Assembly: GCA_036417435.1 (NCBI GenBank)
Contig: CM070910.1
Location: 71,780,784-71,844,783 of the forward strand
Direction of reading: 5' to 3'
Length of the DNA stretch: 64,000 bases
Source: Inia geoffrensis
Lineage: Eukaryota > Chordata > Mammalia > Artiodactyla > Iniidae
A program made the position numbers and the translations under genes. The notes under the pieces were generated by a model, which saw nothing but the letters and a program-made list of their open reading frames with translations, was not told the origin of the DNA and searched no databases. Positions within the stretch are counted from its first letter, which is position 1, and the number at the start of each line of letters is the position of its first letter. Shown here piece by piece: positions 22,706 to 34,597 of this stretch.

Positions 22706-22990
22706 TAGGAAATATATATGTAGGGAATCCATTGCCTTTGGAAGTTGGAAAAGCACATTATCAAGTTCTTTGGGAATTCTTTTAAATTCCCAGGATTCCT
22801 TTGGAAAGTTCAACCCTCAAAGGCAGTAACTGCACACATAACTAGCGTGCAACTAAAGAGCCATATCCTTACTGTTATTTTCACTCATTGGCTGAATCAG
22901 TTACCTGAGCATCTAGACTCAAAGCAAAAGGTTCCAGGTACTCCAGACATGACCAATCCAGTTCAGGTTGTGTATTGGAATATTTCTTGA

Positions 22991-23036
22991 ATACACACAC
23001 ACACACACACACAAACACAAACATACACAAACACAG
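22991..23036. repeat. (CA)n microsatellite, imperfect
   Basis: A clean (AC)11-type run followed by AAACACAAACATACAC variants. Confidence 0.93.
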
Positions 23037-23039
23037 ACA

Positions 23040-25160
23040 TTTTTCTATGTGGAAAATGACAGGTTCCCCAAACTATCCAGTTTCTGATTAAAAACCTGAG
23101 CAAAACTTGGAAGTACAAAAATTGACATAACCTCATCTCTCTAAATGCTTTCCTGACTATATTAATTTAAATCAAAGCCAGAAAAATAGCAGAATACATT
23201 ATAAAAGAATTCTGTAAAACCTGAGCTTCATACTTTTAACTTGTGGGGAATAAAGTGGTTTTGCTTAATTTAACCTGACTTTGTCCTTCCAGATGAGCTG
23301 TGCAATATCTTTGGCAATTAGTTCTCAGATTAGGAAACCTGAATTTTTTCTCGCCTTTCCCATCTTTTTCTTTCTTTTCAAATAAGACTGTTTTGTGAGC
23401 CACATTTCAGGATAGACTAAGTTGCCTTTGGCGTGGGAGTTAGATAAACTAGGAATCCATTCAGATCTAAAGAGGTCTGCAGTGGATATTCAGGTTCATA
23501 TGTTGGTGATACAGTATAGAGGATGATGCTCCTGGGCTTAATTCCTCTCAGTCCTTCTGTAACTTTCCAGCTCTCTCTGTCCTTCCTTTCCTGAGCAGAG
23601 AGAAGGCAGGGTCACAGTATGAAAACAAAGATGAGACAAAGCCGGGACCTGTGATAACTGTCTTTCTCCACCCTAATGGAGACATAGGACCCAGAGTTTG
23701 GTAAGCCAGACTGCATCAGTTAGCTGTAGAATCAGGTTATTATTTTGGCAGACTGAATCGCTTCAATTCCCTCCATCAATTTAGGAGAGTCAGCAACAGA
23801 TGTCATGGCAAGTCTGACGTTGCTATCAAGTTTAGCCCATTAGAACTGGTATCTGTATGGGTTTTTTATTTTTGTTTGTTTGTTTGTTTTTGATAGTCAG
23901 AGACTGAAATTTTTAAACTTAAAAATATAATAAAGGACAACAAAGTATTTTAGGAGAAAAATGTGAGAAGACAAATGAAAAACTGTAATAAACCTGAGAA
24001 AAAGTAATTATTTGAACAAGATAATTCAAAGGTTGAAACATGCGTGGCTCAAGGATTTCCTTTCTTTTCTTCAAACAAATTTTGTTTTTCTTAATTCCCT
24101 TCACATCTGAATAAAATTCTCAAAGCCAAGAGGGGCTTAGGGACAAAACCTGGAAAATTATGTGAAATGTGCATTCTGGCTGCTTGGAGGGATTTCATGG
24201 AAAAATTAAAAACATACGTCTTTTTTCAACATATTGATTTTTATTTAGTATGTTTCTATATTACTTTTCAATACAAATGAAAGTACGATTATGCTTTATC
24301 TTTTCTTTGAGGTAATTGACAGTTTTTAACACTTTCAACTTGTGTCTAGGCTTATTTTGTATTAAAGCTTACTTTATATAAACGTTTTAGAGGTTCTTAA
24401 AGGTTAAATCTTTTAAAGGTGGTCATTCTTACAAACAATATTGATGAGAAAAATAATTTTCTCAAAATACAGTTAATCTCAGACTTCTTTTGAGCACTTG
24501 AGAAAAAAGCACAACTTTGTAATAGGCTTGACAAATTTTTATTATTTCTAGCCAGTTTTCAGGTCTTATACAGCTGGTAGTATTTGTTCTTTCTAAACTC
24601 TTCCATCTAATTTTAGAAGAATTTTGATTTGGAATCCAAGGCACATTTCCTGAGGAAAGGATATCATTTTGAGTGACTTCACCTTACCACACCACACAGC
24701 CCCTCCATGTTTCAGCCTACGCTTCCCTGGGTGACTTCCCTCTATTGGGAGCCATGCCTTGGTCATTCCGATTACCCAGGGAGCATCTTAAGTGGACTTC
24801 TCTTTAAGAAAATGTATACTTCTTCAAGTTTAAAGGAAAGCCAAATTCAAGGTTTCAAATTTTATTGTGATATTTCATTTTAAAAGATAAAACATGGTAT
24901 TTCTTTGCTTTTAATGAGAAAAAAAGCTTTTGAAAAAGTAAGTGTATAACTAAAAGCAAGACAATTATAGTCGCTTAAAAATACTAAACTACGCATCTAT
25001 AACCAACAGAATGTCAGTTGTACTTGTGTTTGTGGGTAGATTTTCATTTTTTAACTTGATTCTGCATTCCAAATTGTTTTTAATACACTTGTATTACTTT
25101 TGTGATGAAAAAACACCCATAAAGATTCAAATAAATATTAACCTAATGAGATAACACTTC
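23040..25160. other. Unassigned sequence
   Basis: AT-rich with a short GTTT tract at 23870-23892. No gene or recognised repeat. Confidence 0.45.
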
Positions 25161-25176
25161 AAGTTCTTGCTATAAT

Positions 25177-25526
25177 TTTTTTTAAACATCTTTATTGGAG
25201 TATAATTGCTTTAAAATGGTGTGTTAGTTTCTGCTTTATAACAAAGTGAATCAGTTATACATATACATATGTCCCCATATCTCCTTCCTCTTGCATCTCC
25301 CTCCCTCCCACCCTCCCTATCCCACCCCTCTAGGTGGTCACAAAGCACCGAGCTGATCTCCCTGTGCTATGTGGCTGCTTCCCACTAGCTATTGATTTTA
25401 CATTTGGTAGTATATATATGTCCATGCCACTCTCTCACTTTGTCCCAGCTTACCCTTCCCCCTCCCCGTATCCTCAAGTCCATTCTCTAGTAGGTCTGCA
25501 TCTTTATTCCCATCTTATCCCTAGAA
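25177..25526 (-). mobile_element. Cetartiodactyl L1 3' UTR, 5'-truncated insertion
   Basis: Minus-strand L1 end: TTTAAACATCTTTATTGGAG, GTTAGTTTCTGCTTTATAAC, TACATATGTCCCCATATCTC, then the C/T-rich 3' UTR tract and GGTAGTATATATATGTCCATG. It is flanked by GTTCTTGCTATAAT (25163-25176) and GTTTTTGCTAAAAT (25527-25540), a 14-bp duplication with two mismatches, so this is a genuine retrotransposition event. The 67-codon frame 25334-25537 is spurious. Confidence 0.9.
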
Positions 25527-25544
25527 GTTTTTGCTAAAATCTTT

Positions 25545-25995
25545 TGTTCATAATTCAGATGCAGTAAACCATACCAATTTATACTAACGAATGTGAAAAA
25601 CCCTTCTCTAAAGGTTTTCCAGGTATTCTTCAATTTAACTAAGACTTTTGAGGATAAAATCTGTATCTTACAAACAGGAATACTAGCTTCTTAACATCAT
25701 TGAAGAAAGGAAGAGCTGTGCTTGGAAAAAAATATCCAGTGGCACCTAAAGAGCAGAGCTAGACCCTGGAAATGCTCCCCAGTTTCCACAGGAAATGCAT
25801 TCTGCCAAGAACACAGGCTGAACAGGAGAGGGAGGGAGGCTGCAGGTCATCCCCGCTGCCTCTTAACTTTCTGTCACTGTTGGAAATATCAGAAGCAAGC
25901 CAGGAATTTTGCCCATTTCCCCCATTTCTGCTCTAAGGGGTGGGGGATGAAATACAATATCCATTATCCATGAGGATACAAGCTCCAGGACTGCT
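25545..25995. other. Unassigned sequence
   Basis: Nothing recognised; an 83-codon frame at 25722 has no domain. Confidence 0.45.
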
Positions 25996-25999
25996 CTCA

Positions 26000-26066
26000 C
26001 TAATGAGCAGGCGAGAGCCTGACGTCAGTAGATACCTTATAAATGTGTGTTGAATGAATAAATGAC
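26000..26066 (+). repeat. L2 3' tail fossil
   Basis: It ends with TAAATGTGTGTTGAATGAATAAATGA, close to the L2 terminus (AATAAATATTTGTTGAATGAATGA). Short and diverged. Confidence 0.55.
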
Positions 26067-26099
26067 ATGGAAGAAACATGCAGTATTTCATTTAGGGTT

Positions 26100-26140
26100 T
26101 TTGGTTTTTATTTTGTTTGTTTGTTTTGTTTTGTTTTTGT
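26100..26140. repeat. (GTTT)n/(GTTTT)n tract
   Basis: About 40 bp of T-rich units with single G spacers. Confidence 0.85.
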
Positions 26141-26281
26141 CCATGTGTGCGCATTACAGAATAAACCCTCTTAGGGGCAAGAACATGACCTTCTCAGTAT
26201 CTAGTGCAGTATTGGTACATAATTAATTTTAAGGAGTGTCCAAGATTCTTGAGTCACAGGGTAACACTATGGAAACAGGAA

Positions 26282-26500
26282 GTACAGTATAGTGGTTAAA
26301 TGTTTAGACACAGGGGCCCAGCCTGCCTGGTTTCAAATCCAGCTCCACCCCTATGAGCTGTGTAACTCTGGGGCAGGTGACATAACTTCTTTTTTAAAAT
26401 AGAGATAGTAACAGCACCTACCGTACATGGTAGTTGCAAGAATTAAATAAATTGAAACACCAAAAATTCTTAGAACAAACCAAGTGCATAGTGATATGAT
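26282..26500 (+). repeat. MIR SINE fossil, near full length
   Basis: ACAGTATAGTGGTTAAATG at the 5' end, CTGCCTGGTTTCAAATCCAG (B-box area), GAGCTGTGTAACTCTGGGGCA, CACCTACCGTACATGGTAG and GCAAGAATTAAATAAATTG follow MIR from start to about position 210. This is one of the best preserved MIRs in the window. Confidence 0.88.
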
Positions 26501-26504
26501 ATGT

Positions 26505-28348
26505 GTCTCCTGTTTTATTAATTTTAACATTTAGCCTAGGTTTGAAGTCTTCTAACCTACTCTAGCCTCTAGGTTTTTTTAGTTCGTTTACTCTCAGAAA
26601 AACACAACTTCCTGTTTCTAAGGAGGGAGAAAAGCTTTTAAAAGTTATAAAAAAGACTCAAAGCCTCTTGGACATCAAATAGCTCTTACAAAACAACATT
26701 TTGATGAGTTAAGTGTAAAGGAATCAAAAACATACGGATTAAATTTCCTTTATAATACACATGGGCTTAAAATGAAGAGAAAAGTGCTTAGCAAAACGCA
26801 CTTTGGGTCTGTCAAACCCAAAACATTGAAAACCACTTCAAGACATTCTGCAGACCCACAGCAGAACGAGATCCCCTGCCATCCACATTTAAAATCCCCT
26901 CCTCTGGACTCCTGAGCTCCCAACTGGTCCACAGCTTGTCATCTCTTGATTCATCTTCTCAAAGGATAAACTTCCCCCGATTTATGAGAAAGTACACTGC
27001 ACCTCAGAAGCAGGACATAAGCAATTTATAGATTAGAAGGCACAAATAGGCCATCATTGGCAGATGCTTTTCTTTTCAATATTTTATTGAAGATCTCTAC
27101 CGCATGTGAATGCAGCGATATGTGTTGCATATGCGAAAACTAAGATGTAGCCAAACGTCTTGTAATTTTTCTTTTTGCAGCATAACCATGAGTAAAAGGT
27201 AATTTGGACATCTGAAAGTATTATTCAGGATTAAATAATATTGTAAAAATTGTTTTCTGCATAAAAATAAATTTTTCTAAGGTAATTTTCACGTTGAGAG
27301 TCTTGATTCCACTCTGCATGTTATCAGGATTGTAAAACAAGCAATTGCCTGACCTGGACATTCTTTTCCTCGTGTATTAAGTCTATGAGGTGTGCTGTAG
27401 CTCTAATTTAAGAAAGTAAAAATGTTTCAGGTTTTAGATTTCTTTTGAATAGTTTCCTACACTGAATCCCTTTACACGCTTTCATAAAGGAGCAAAGAAA
27501 AGCAGCCTGCAAAACTAACTGATATCCCGGAAAAGCATCCAGGAATACAAAAAAAAACAATGTTAATGAGCTGGTCACATTTAAAGAAGCAATTTTTTTA
27601 ATAACACAGGTAGTTATGATCATCTGTTATTTTTTCCTGCTAAGCCCTACTACATTGAGTCTTTCCTGTAGTAACCTAGATCCAATATCATAAGACTTTA
27701 TGTATCAGTTAGTAAGTCTCTTTGAAAATAAAATATTAAGTTAAAATAGAAAAGAAGTTAATGTTTCTGAAAATATCTTAAGTTGAGATTGGAGGGTGGC
27801 AAAACTAACTTAAAACATATTTCTCTATTTTGAAATGTATTACTTTAATTTTTTTCTTTTTCTGTTTCTTAATGATTTAAATAAAAAGATACTGGCCTTG
27901 AAAGTATGTTTCCCTGTTTAAGAGAATGTGGGTGACCCCTTCCTTTAGGGACTGTTGGATTCTCTTTGAGTAGGAAGTTTACCACTAAAAGAACTATTGT
28001 CAGCACAAAACGTTGATCTGATATGCACATATATTGTCTCATTTTTAGAACTAATTAAAAATTTGATAACTAGAGACACTAGTTTGCATTTCATTCATTT
28101 TGTTGAAATATCACAGAAGAACTCAGTACAGGACCTATTATGATCTCCACCAATTCCCTATCCACTGCTCCAGTTTGCCCAAGAAATTTCTTTTTGATGA
28201 ATTCATAACCAGATTTTCTGCAGACAGTTTATCTTGGCTCACTAGAGATCAGGAAGCACTTGATCAGTCATGGAAAGTGTTTCAGTTATAAAATACAAAT
28301 AACCATTCTGAAAGTAAAATTTCATAATAACCATTGCACTTTATCTAT
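26505..28348. other. Unassigned sequence
   Basis: AT-rich. No gene or recognised repeat; the frames are all short and domainless. Confidence 0.45.
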
Positions 28349-28361
28349 ATTTTGATTTCTT

Positions 28362-28681
28362 TTTTTAAAATAAATTTATTTATTTATTTTAGGCTGCGTT
28401 GGATCTTAGTTGCTGCGCGCAGGCTTTCCCTAGTTGTGGAGAGAGCGGGGGCTACTCTTCGTTGTGGTGCACAGGCTTCTGATTGCAGTGGCTTCTCTTG
28501 TTGCGGAGCACTGGCTCTAGGCTTGCGGGCTTCAATAGTTGTGGCACACGGGCTCAGTAGTTGTGGCCCATGGGCTTAGTTGCTCCGCAGCATGTGGGAT
28601 CTTCCCGGACCAGGGCTCAATCCTGTGTCCCCTGCTTTGGCAGGCAGATTCTTAACCACTGCGCCACCAGGGAAGCCCTGC
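28362..28681 (-). mobile_element. CHR-type SINE, long form
   Basis: Minus-strand long SINE with an (AAAT)n tail (plus AAATTTATTTATTTATTTTA), the GGCTGCGTTGGATCTTAGTTGC end and CCACCAGGGAAGCCC at the 5' end. Flanked by ATTTTGATTTCTT at 28349-28361 and 28682-28694, a 13-bp perfect target duplication. The 81-codon frame 28334-28579 is a by-product. Confidence 0.95.
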
Positions 28682-28699
28682 ATTTTGATTTCTTATAAC

Positions 28700-29380
28700 C
28701 AAAAAGGATAACCTATCTCAGATATGTACAATTTTTGCCATAATGAAACATGTGAAAATGTTAAAAAATTTCACCTTTAGACAGGAGAACCAGTCAAAAT
28801 TAATGAAAAGACTATATTATGGATTATTTTCAAGAATATGCCTTTGAATTAGTTTAAATTTTTTAAGTGACTCAGAATAATCTAATAAAGTTCCCTTATA
28901 CTTCAGTGATTACTTCGTCTGTGTTTATTATTATTCATATGTAAATAAGAATTTTTTGAATAACTGATAATGTATAATGCAAAATGAATAATTAATAAAG
29001 CAGGCTATTCTTTAATAGTATAAACATTTCCCAGAAATCTTGATTATGACATCAATCACTTAAGAAAGAAGTAAAAAAAAAAAAAATTCAGCCCAGCCAA
29101 AACCATCAAACCATCAAAAATATCAAATGAATGAAAATCAAATTAACGAAGGTTTAGTACAACTAACATACATTATACAAAGAAAGTGACCCCAGGTGCT
29201 CACTACTTGACCTATTTCAAATCTCATGAACTGGATTGACTTTTAAAATCAACAGCTATAAGAACAACTGTGTTCTCTGACTACTTGTAGTCACTCAAAT
29301 ATGGAAGTATAATGGCTATTTGATCACATAGAGATATTAAAATAGCATAATAGCAGTCATCAAAATAAAGTCTGTAGGTC
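28700..29380. other. Unassigned sequence
   Basis: AT-rich; nothing recognised. Confidence 0.45.
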
Positions 29381-29390
29381 TATCATGTCT

Positions 29391-29598
29391 TTTTTTTTTT
29401 TTTTGCGGTATGCGGGCCTCTCACTGTTGTGGCCTCTCCCACTGTGGAGCACAGGCTCCGGGCGTGCAGGCTCAGCAGCCATGGCTCATGGGTCCAGCTG
29501 CTCCCCAGCATGTGGTATCTTCCCAGACCAGGGCACAAACCGGTGTCCCCTGCATCGGCAGGCGGACTCTCAACCATCGCAACACCAGGTAAGCCCTG
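29391..29598 (-). mobile_element. CHR-type SINE, short cetacean form
   Basis: Oligo-T, GCGGTATGCGGGCCTCTCAC, CATCGGCAGGCGGACTCTCA and AGGTAAGCCC mark a complete minus-strand copy. TCATGTCT flanks both ends (29383-29390 and 29599-29606) as an 8-bp duplication. The four overlapping frames of 60-80 codons here come from the SINE. Confidence 0.94.
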
Positions 29599-29659
29599 TC
29601 ATGTCTATTGAGAAATACTGTAATTAACCTCCTTTCTCTTATGGAAGCTAAAGAAAAGG

Positions 29660-29765
29660 ACTCTAGGTTCACTTATTCATCAAATATGTACTGAAGGTCT
29701 AGTATATACTAGCCATTGAGGAACCTAAGAGAAATAAGATGTCATAGTTTAACCATAGGTTATAA
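29660..29765 (-). repeat. L2-like fossil end
   Basis: TTCATCAAATATGTACTGAA and ATACTAGCCATTGAGGAACC resemble the reversed L2 end (AACAAATATTTATTGAG, GTGCCAGGCACTG), strongly diverged. Confidence 0.45.
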
Positions 29766-29794
29766 TTTATTTAAAATTAAGACTTAAAGCCTGA

Positions 29795-29900
29795 AAAAAT
29801 ACAGAGTTGAAGGAGACCTCAGAGGTCATCTAATTCTAACCTCTCATTTTAATCCCCAGAGCAGTCAAAAGATTTGTCCAAATTAAGTGCCATTTGGTGT
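29795..29900 (-). repeat. MIR3/L3-type fossil
   Basis: GAAGGAGACCTCAGAGGTCATCTAATTCTAACC followed by CTCATTTTAATCCCCAGAGCAG has the layout of the ancient 'GGGACCT-AGAGATCATCTAGTCCAACC' element also seen at 2755. Confidence 0.55.
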
Positions 29901-29904
29901 GTTT

Positions 29905-30775
29905 AAAAGTTAGAAAAGAATGATGCATAATTTATGCTCTTTTGACATATATGTAAAGTCTAGTGCATTAATTTATGTAGCAACCATTTTTCACTTCACA
30001 ACCTCATAATTGTCTATGCCATTCTTTGGCTCAAAATAGTTTTGTTTGCTGTTTCCTTGAAGTAAAATCTCTGACTGAACAACCACTTTGCTAATTAATA
30101 GCTAATTTAATCAAGGCTATACGCTGATTCTTCTTAGGACCTGTTAATTTGGTTATGTGTCATGGTCTTAAATCTGACTAGGCATCTCATAAATACATTT
30201 GAAGTAATCTAGGCAAGACATCACAGCTAAATCAAACAAAATCCTTTAGCCTTGCTAGAAGAACTACTCAGCCTTAATATCCTACTGAAAATGAGTCTGT
30301 AGGTAGAACATGGACTTTGTTGATAGCTGTGCAGAATTATTCCATGATTGTTCAAGGATCATTCAATTTTTTTTCTCTCTCTCTCTAATTATCTCCATAT
30401 CAGCTTGCCCTGCATCAGCAGCTAAAGTCCGTTCTCTGCTCATGTTCAGCCGAGTATAACTATTTTGAAAAAGACATTATCTATGGTGACTAGAAGATCT
30501 TGTTAATCTTCTTCCAGAGAACCTCAGTTTCATTCAGATATTCATTACTCAGGCAGCATGATCCTGTAAGCAGCTGAAAGATAAATCTGCATTAGTTTAA
30601 GTCAGTCATGGTTTTCCCATTCTCCTCCCCAATGATAAGTGTGCCCATAGCTGTGTAAGAGGAAGTCTACGGGCATCTCTCTGGGAAAGGTTTCTATAGC
30701 TAGATGGTTAGCTGACCCCTAAAGTTTAATTTTCCTCTTTCATAGCAGGTTTCTAGGAAACAGCTGACTATCCAG
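29905..30775. other. Unassigned sequence
   Basis: Nothing recognised beyond a short CT run at 30370-30386. Confidence 0.45.
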
Positions 30776-30779
30776 GCAC

Positions 30780-31015
30780 CATATTTCCAATTCCCCTTTT
30801 CATACATAGAATTATGTGGTTAGTTCTAGCCAATGGAATGTGATCAGAAGATACTCACATATGCAGCCTGCATTCCCCACCAACTCTTCCCCATTCTGCA
30901 GCAACCTTGGATGTCATGTCAGAAGAAGGCAGCATCATATAACTCTCCAGTCTGAGGTTTGACCAGAAATATCTGCACTGGACTTTGCATGAGTGAGAAA
31001 TATTATGTGAAGATA
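30780..31015. repeat. Probable old interspersed repeat related to the one at 47490
   Basis: GTGGTTAGTTCTAGCCAATGGAATGTGATCAGAAG matches the order of GTGGTCACCTGACACTAGCCAATGATATATGAGTGGAAG in the second copy near 47515. This suggests two members of one dispersed family. Family not assigned. Confidence 0.4.
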
Positions 31016-31019
31016 CTTC

Positions 31020-31550
31020 TCTAAATCCTACTTCTTATTCAAGGAACAGAGGCAAGATGTGGCACAGAAGAAAGAGTAAACGTATCTAGTCTTCATCTAC
31101 ATATGCAAGCACTGTAGATGTTTTAGTCTGGATACTTTCTTACTCCAGGCTTTGGTTTCTTCACCAGTAAAATTACAGGGTTGGGACCAATGGTCTTTAA
31201 ACGTTTTACAGGCATTACATTCTATAATCTAGGATGCCAATGTATCAGTTATCCATTGCCATGATATTCATCAGTATTGAAGGTAATCTACTCCTATCCT
31301 TGTGAACTCTCAAAGGTGATGAAGCAGATCCTTTTTAGGACAGGGCTTCACAGTGAGCAAGAACTGCTGGAAGTGGAACGAAAATCAAGCAGGATGGGAC
31401 AATGGAGGCAAAGAAAAGAAAACATCCAGATAAAGTGCAGCAGAGAAAAAGAACGAAGAAATCTCAAAAACCAAGGCACCATATTTTTTAATACCACGTG
31501 AAAACAATAGAAGAGCGTGCTCAGTAAAGTTAGAAAATCCATCTAAGCCA
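31020..31550. other. Unassigned sequence
   Basis: Nothing recognised in the first part; from about 31500 on it may already belong to the L1M complex. Confidence 0.4.
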
Positions 31551-31973
31551 AGCCTCCTTCTGAAGCTCTGGAAAACTAACTCACATAAACTAAACTTCAC
31601 AGAAAATTATGAAGGTCAAATCCCATGGTAAGTTACTGTAAGAAAAAAAAAAAGAGAGAAGAAGTAGAATCACAGTCCCATAAATAATTACCATATTCCA
31701 GTAACACACTCAAAAAAACAGATGAAAACTGTAATGTAGCATTTCAAAATGAGCTAAAAAACATTAAGAAAATGATGGTACAAGACATGAACAACAGACC
31801 TAAATAAGAATTAGAAAAATTTGGAAATGAGATGATATATTTAAAGAAAAGTTGAAAATAAAGGAAAAAATATCATTTTAGAAATGAAGACTCACAAAAT
31901 AGAAGGATCACAAAAGTAAATAAACCCAACCAAAAATGCCTTAAGAAATTGGTGAAAAGAATGAAACATTTGA

Positions 31974-32092
31974 TGCAAGAGGGAAGAGATATGGAAACAT
32001 ATGTATATGTATAACTGATTCACTTTGTTATAAAGCAGAAACTAACACACCATTGTAAAGCAATTATACTCCAATAAAGATGTTTAAAAAAA
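31974..32092 (+). mobile_element. Young L1 3' end, heavily 5'-truncated
   Basis: 119 bp: GCAAGAGGGAAGAGATATGG, ACATATGTATATGTATAACTG, GTTATAAAGCAGAAACTAAC and CCAATAAAGATG plus an A tail, the terminus of the cetartiodactyl L1. ATGAAACATTTGA at 31961-31973 and 32093-32105 is a perfect 13-bp target duplication. Confidence 0.93.
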
Positions 32093-32109
32093 ATGAAACA
32101 TTTGAAAAT

Positions 32110-32330
32110 CAAAAGTAAATGAAGAGAGAGGAGGGAATGGAGAGTTACTGTTGAATGGGCAGAGTGTTTCAGTTTGGAAGATGAAAAAGTTCTAGAGGTG
32201 GATAGTGGTGATGACTGGCACAACATTGTGAATGTGCTTAATGCCACTGGGTTGTTCACTTAAAAATGGTTAAATGGTGTATTTTACCTTGTGTATATTT
32301 TACCTCAATTTATAAAAACAAATGAAGAAA
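32110..32330 (+). mobile_element. L1M 3' end
   Basis: CAGTTTGGAAGATGAAAAAG-TTCTAGAGGTGGATAGTGG, ACATTGTGAATGTGCTTAAT-GCCACTGGGTTGTTCACTTA and AAAATGGTTAAATGGTG are the terminal 3' UTR of a common L1M subfamily, older than the adjacent 119-bp insertion. Confidence 0.7.
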
Positions 32331-32562
32331 GAGGTTGAAAAATAAAAGAGAAAAAGAATAAGTGACAAATATTATTGATAGCCAAAAAGTTTCTGAAAAA
32401 GAAAAAAGACAAGAAAATAAACATAACACTAAGGTTCAAGAAAATTTTCCTGAAACTGAAAAAAAAAATTGGAACAACATGTTAGAAGAATGCACGTACC
32501 TGAGAATATTGACTCAGAACAACCAATATCTACACATAATTTAGTAAAACCAATGGGCTTTT

Positions 32563-32789
32563 TAAAAAATTTTTTAAATTTTTATTTTTATTTTTTTGCA
32601 GTACACGGGCCTCTCACCACTGTGGCCTCTCCCACTGTGGAGCACAGGCTCTGGATGCTCAGGCTCAGCGGCCATGGCTCATGGGCCCAGCTGCTCCGCG
32701 GCATGTGGGATCTTCCCAGACCGGGGCACGAACCCGTGTCCCCTGCATCGGCAGGTGGACTCTCAACCACTGTGCTGCCAGGGGAGCCC
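32563..32789 (-). mobile_element. CHR-type SINE, short cetacean form
   Basis: T-rich reversed tail, GCAGTACACGGGCCTCTCAC, B-box region GGCACGAACCCGTGTC and GGGGAGCCCC at the 5' end. CCAATGGGCTTTT at 32550-32562 and 32790-32802 is a perfect 13-bp target duplication. The frames of 80-111 codons here are SINE-derived. Confidence 0.95.
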
Positions 32790-34336
32790 CCAATGGGCTT
32801 TTGAAAACAGAAAAAAATCCTTTTTGCATCTATGCTGAAATAGCACATGATTTATAAGGGGAAATAAAGAGACTTTTTTGACAGAAGCATATAATACCAG
32901 GAAACATATTGAAGACACTCAAGGGAAGAGAATGTAAAATGTATAAAGACCATTGACAAATTGCTGTCAACATGTAGGAACTCAGGAAATTTCATTCCCA
33001 TAGGTCTTCCCTTTAGAATTTATGAGAGAGTGAGCTTCAGACAGTTAAAAGGGCTAGGACATGGACATAAGGACTGGGGTTGAACACTAAATATGTCACT
33101 ACTTACAGAACTAAAATTTAATGAGAAAGTTGTTCTAGATGGTAAAGAGCATAGGAGCTTATAGATACAACAATCATGAGAAGGGTAGGGGAAGAATAGG
33201 GTGAGAAGATGGAAACAAACCTAACTGCTTTCAGTAATCATGACGGTGATCTCAATAGAAGCTTTGTTATTCTGAGACTGTCCATGTGTAACATGATATA
33301 AAGGAAGTGAGTAATTCTGGGACATTCTAATTTGATCACCCCCTAAGTCCTTGAGAACTAAGATTCTCATTATAGACAGAAGAAAATACAGATGGAATGT
33401 AGACAAGGTAAAGGATAAACCCTGTAGTCCTGTGTTTGAATTGGAAATATATTAGAGTGAATTCTCTTAAAAAGCCTAGAAACAATGATAAGCCTAGTTC
33501 CATTGAGTGATCCTAAAGCATACAACCTATTAAAAAAACTATTTCTTTTAAAAAACACCTGTGCTTCTTGGAGAAATGGCTGATTCTATGTCGGGAGCAA
33601 GAAATATACAAGATGACCTGAAATATATTGACGTACCAGAGAGCAAGGAAAGACCATTCTAAAATGTCAGAAGACTTTGGAGCCAACTTGAAAGAAGCTC
33701 CCATTGGCCAAAAGCAGGACAAAGAATATCGAGAAGGATAAAAATAATAATCAATAGAAACCCAACCAATATATTTATATTTTGTAATGATATTTAAGAT
33801 AATCTAATTGGTCATCTGCACAGAATAACAGAGAACTGCTTCATTATCTTGAACATTGGGTAAATAAAAAAAGAAGCATATGCTTATGCTTCCACTCCTA
33901 TCTAAATTGGGTAGCCAATTAGTAGATGAGAGAAAGCAGCTCCTTATAAAATTATGCCAACTAATAAATGAAAAAGAAGTGATAGAATTAAGTATTACAT
34001 TTTTTGCAACCTCAATGCATTAATATACCTAAACTTTGAACATCAGCTGCTATAAAAATTACAAAAGAGCAAAAATCACATATAATGAACCTTTTGATGG
34101 AAACCATAGTATTGTCAAAGAGATTGAACCTGAGTCTAATTGTCTGGATCCAGCTGCCAATCTGCAGGAAATACAAAGGACAGAGGAGCATGTTGAACTG
34201 TACTATGAGTATGCAGTCAGCAAAATCAGGACTGTCGACTCTGGACAGGTCAGATGCTCCGGGTTCTTCACAGATATATTATAAGAGGAAGAAAGAAATG
34301 GTTGAGGAAGCTATAGATTAAAAGAGGCATAAAAGA

Positions 34337-34487
34337 GGGGTAGGGGAGAGAAAGATTGGGAGTTTGGGATTAGCAGAGGCAAACTATTATGTATAGAATG
34401 GATAAACAACAAGATCGTACTGTATAGCACAGGGAACTATATTCAATATCCTATGACAAACCACAATGGAAAAGAAGATGAAAAAGA

Positions 34488-34525
<38 letters not shown>

Positions 34526-34597
34526 AACTGAGTCACTTCGCTGTGCCGAAGAATAACGCAACATTGTAAATCAACTATACGTCAATAAAATTTAAAT
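34337..34597 (+). mobile_element. Young L1 3' end with internal (TG)n
   Basis: 261-bp 5'-truncated L1: GGTAGGGGAGAGAAAGATTG, GTATAGCACAGGGAACTATA-TTCAATATCC, a (TG)n expansion, TAACTGAGTCACTTCGCTGTG and CAACTATACGTCAATAAAATTT. The 16-bp sequence AAAGAGGCATAAAAGA is perfectly repeated at 34321-34336 and 34598-34613, so the insertion boundaries are exact. Confidence 0.96.
34491..34522. repeat. (TG)n microsatellite inside an L1 3' UTR
   Basis: About 15 TG units at the place where the sister copy at 55175-55891 has TATATGTATGTATAAC, so the repeat expanded after insertion or was carried in by the source element. Confidence 0.95.

Larger units (their letters stand above)
31555..34320 (+). mobile_element. 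Old L1M/HAL1-type LINE-1 complex, nested insertions
   Basis: A-rich decayed L1-like sequence on the plus strand, interrupted by a young L1 end (31974-32092), a different L1M 3' end (about 32110-32330) and a SINE (32563-32789). L1-like words resume after each interruption, for example AACATTAAGAAAATGATGGTACAAG before and GTTCAAGAAAATTTTCCTGAAACTG after. The part 33600-34290 (CTCCCATTGGCCAAAAGCAGGAC, GAGAAAGCAGCTCCTTATAA) resembles an L1M 3' UTR. The 82-codon frame at 34036 and the others are remnants. Internal borders are approximate. Confidence 0.55.
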
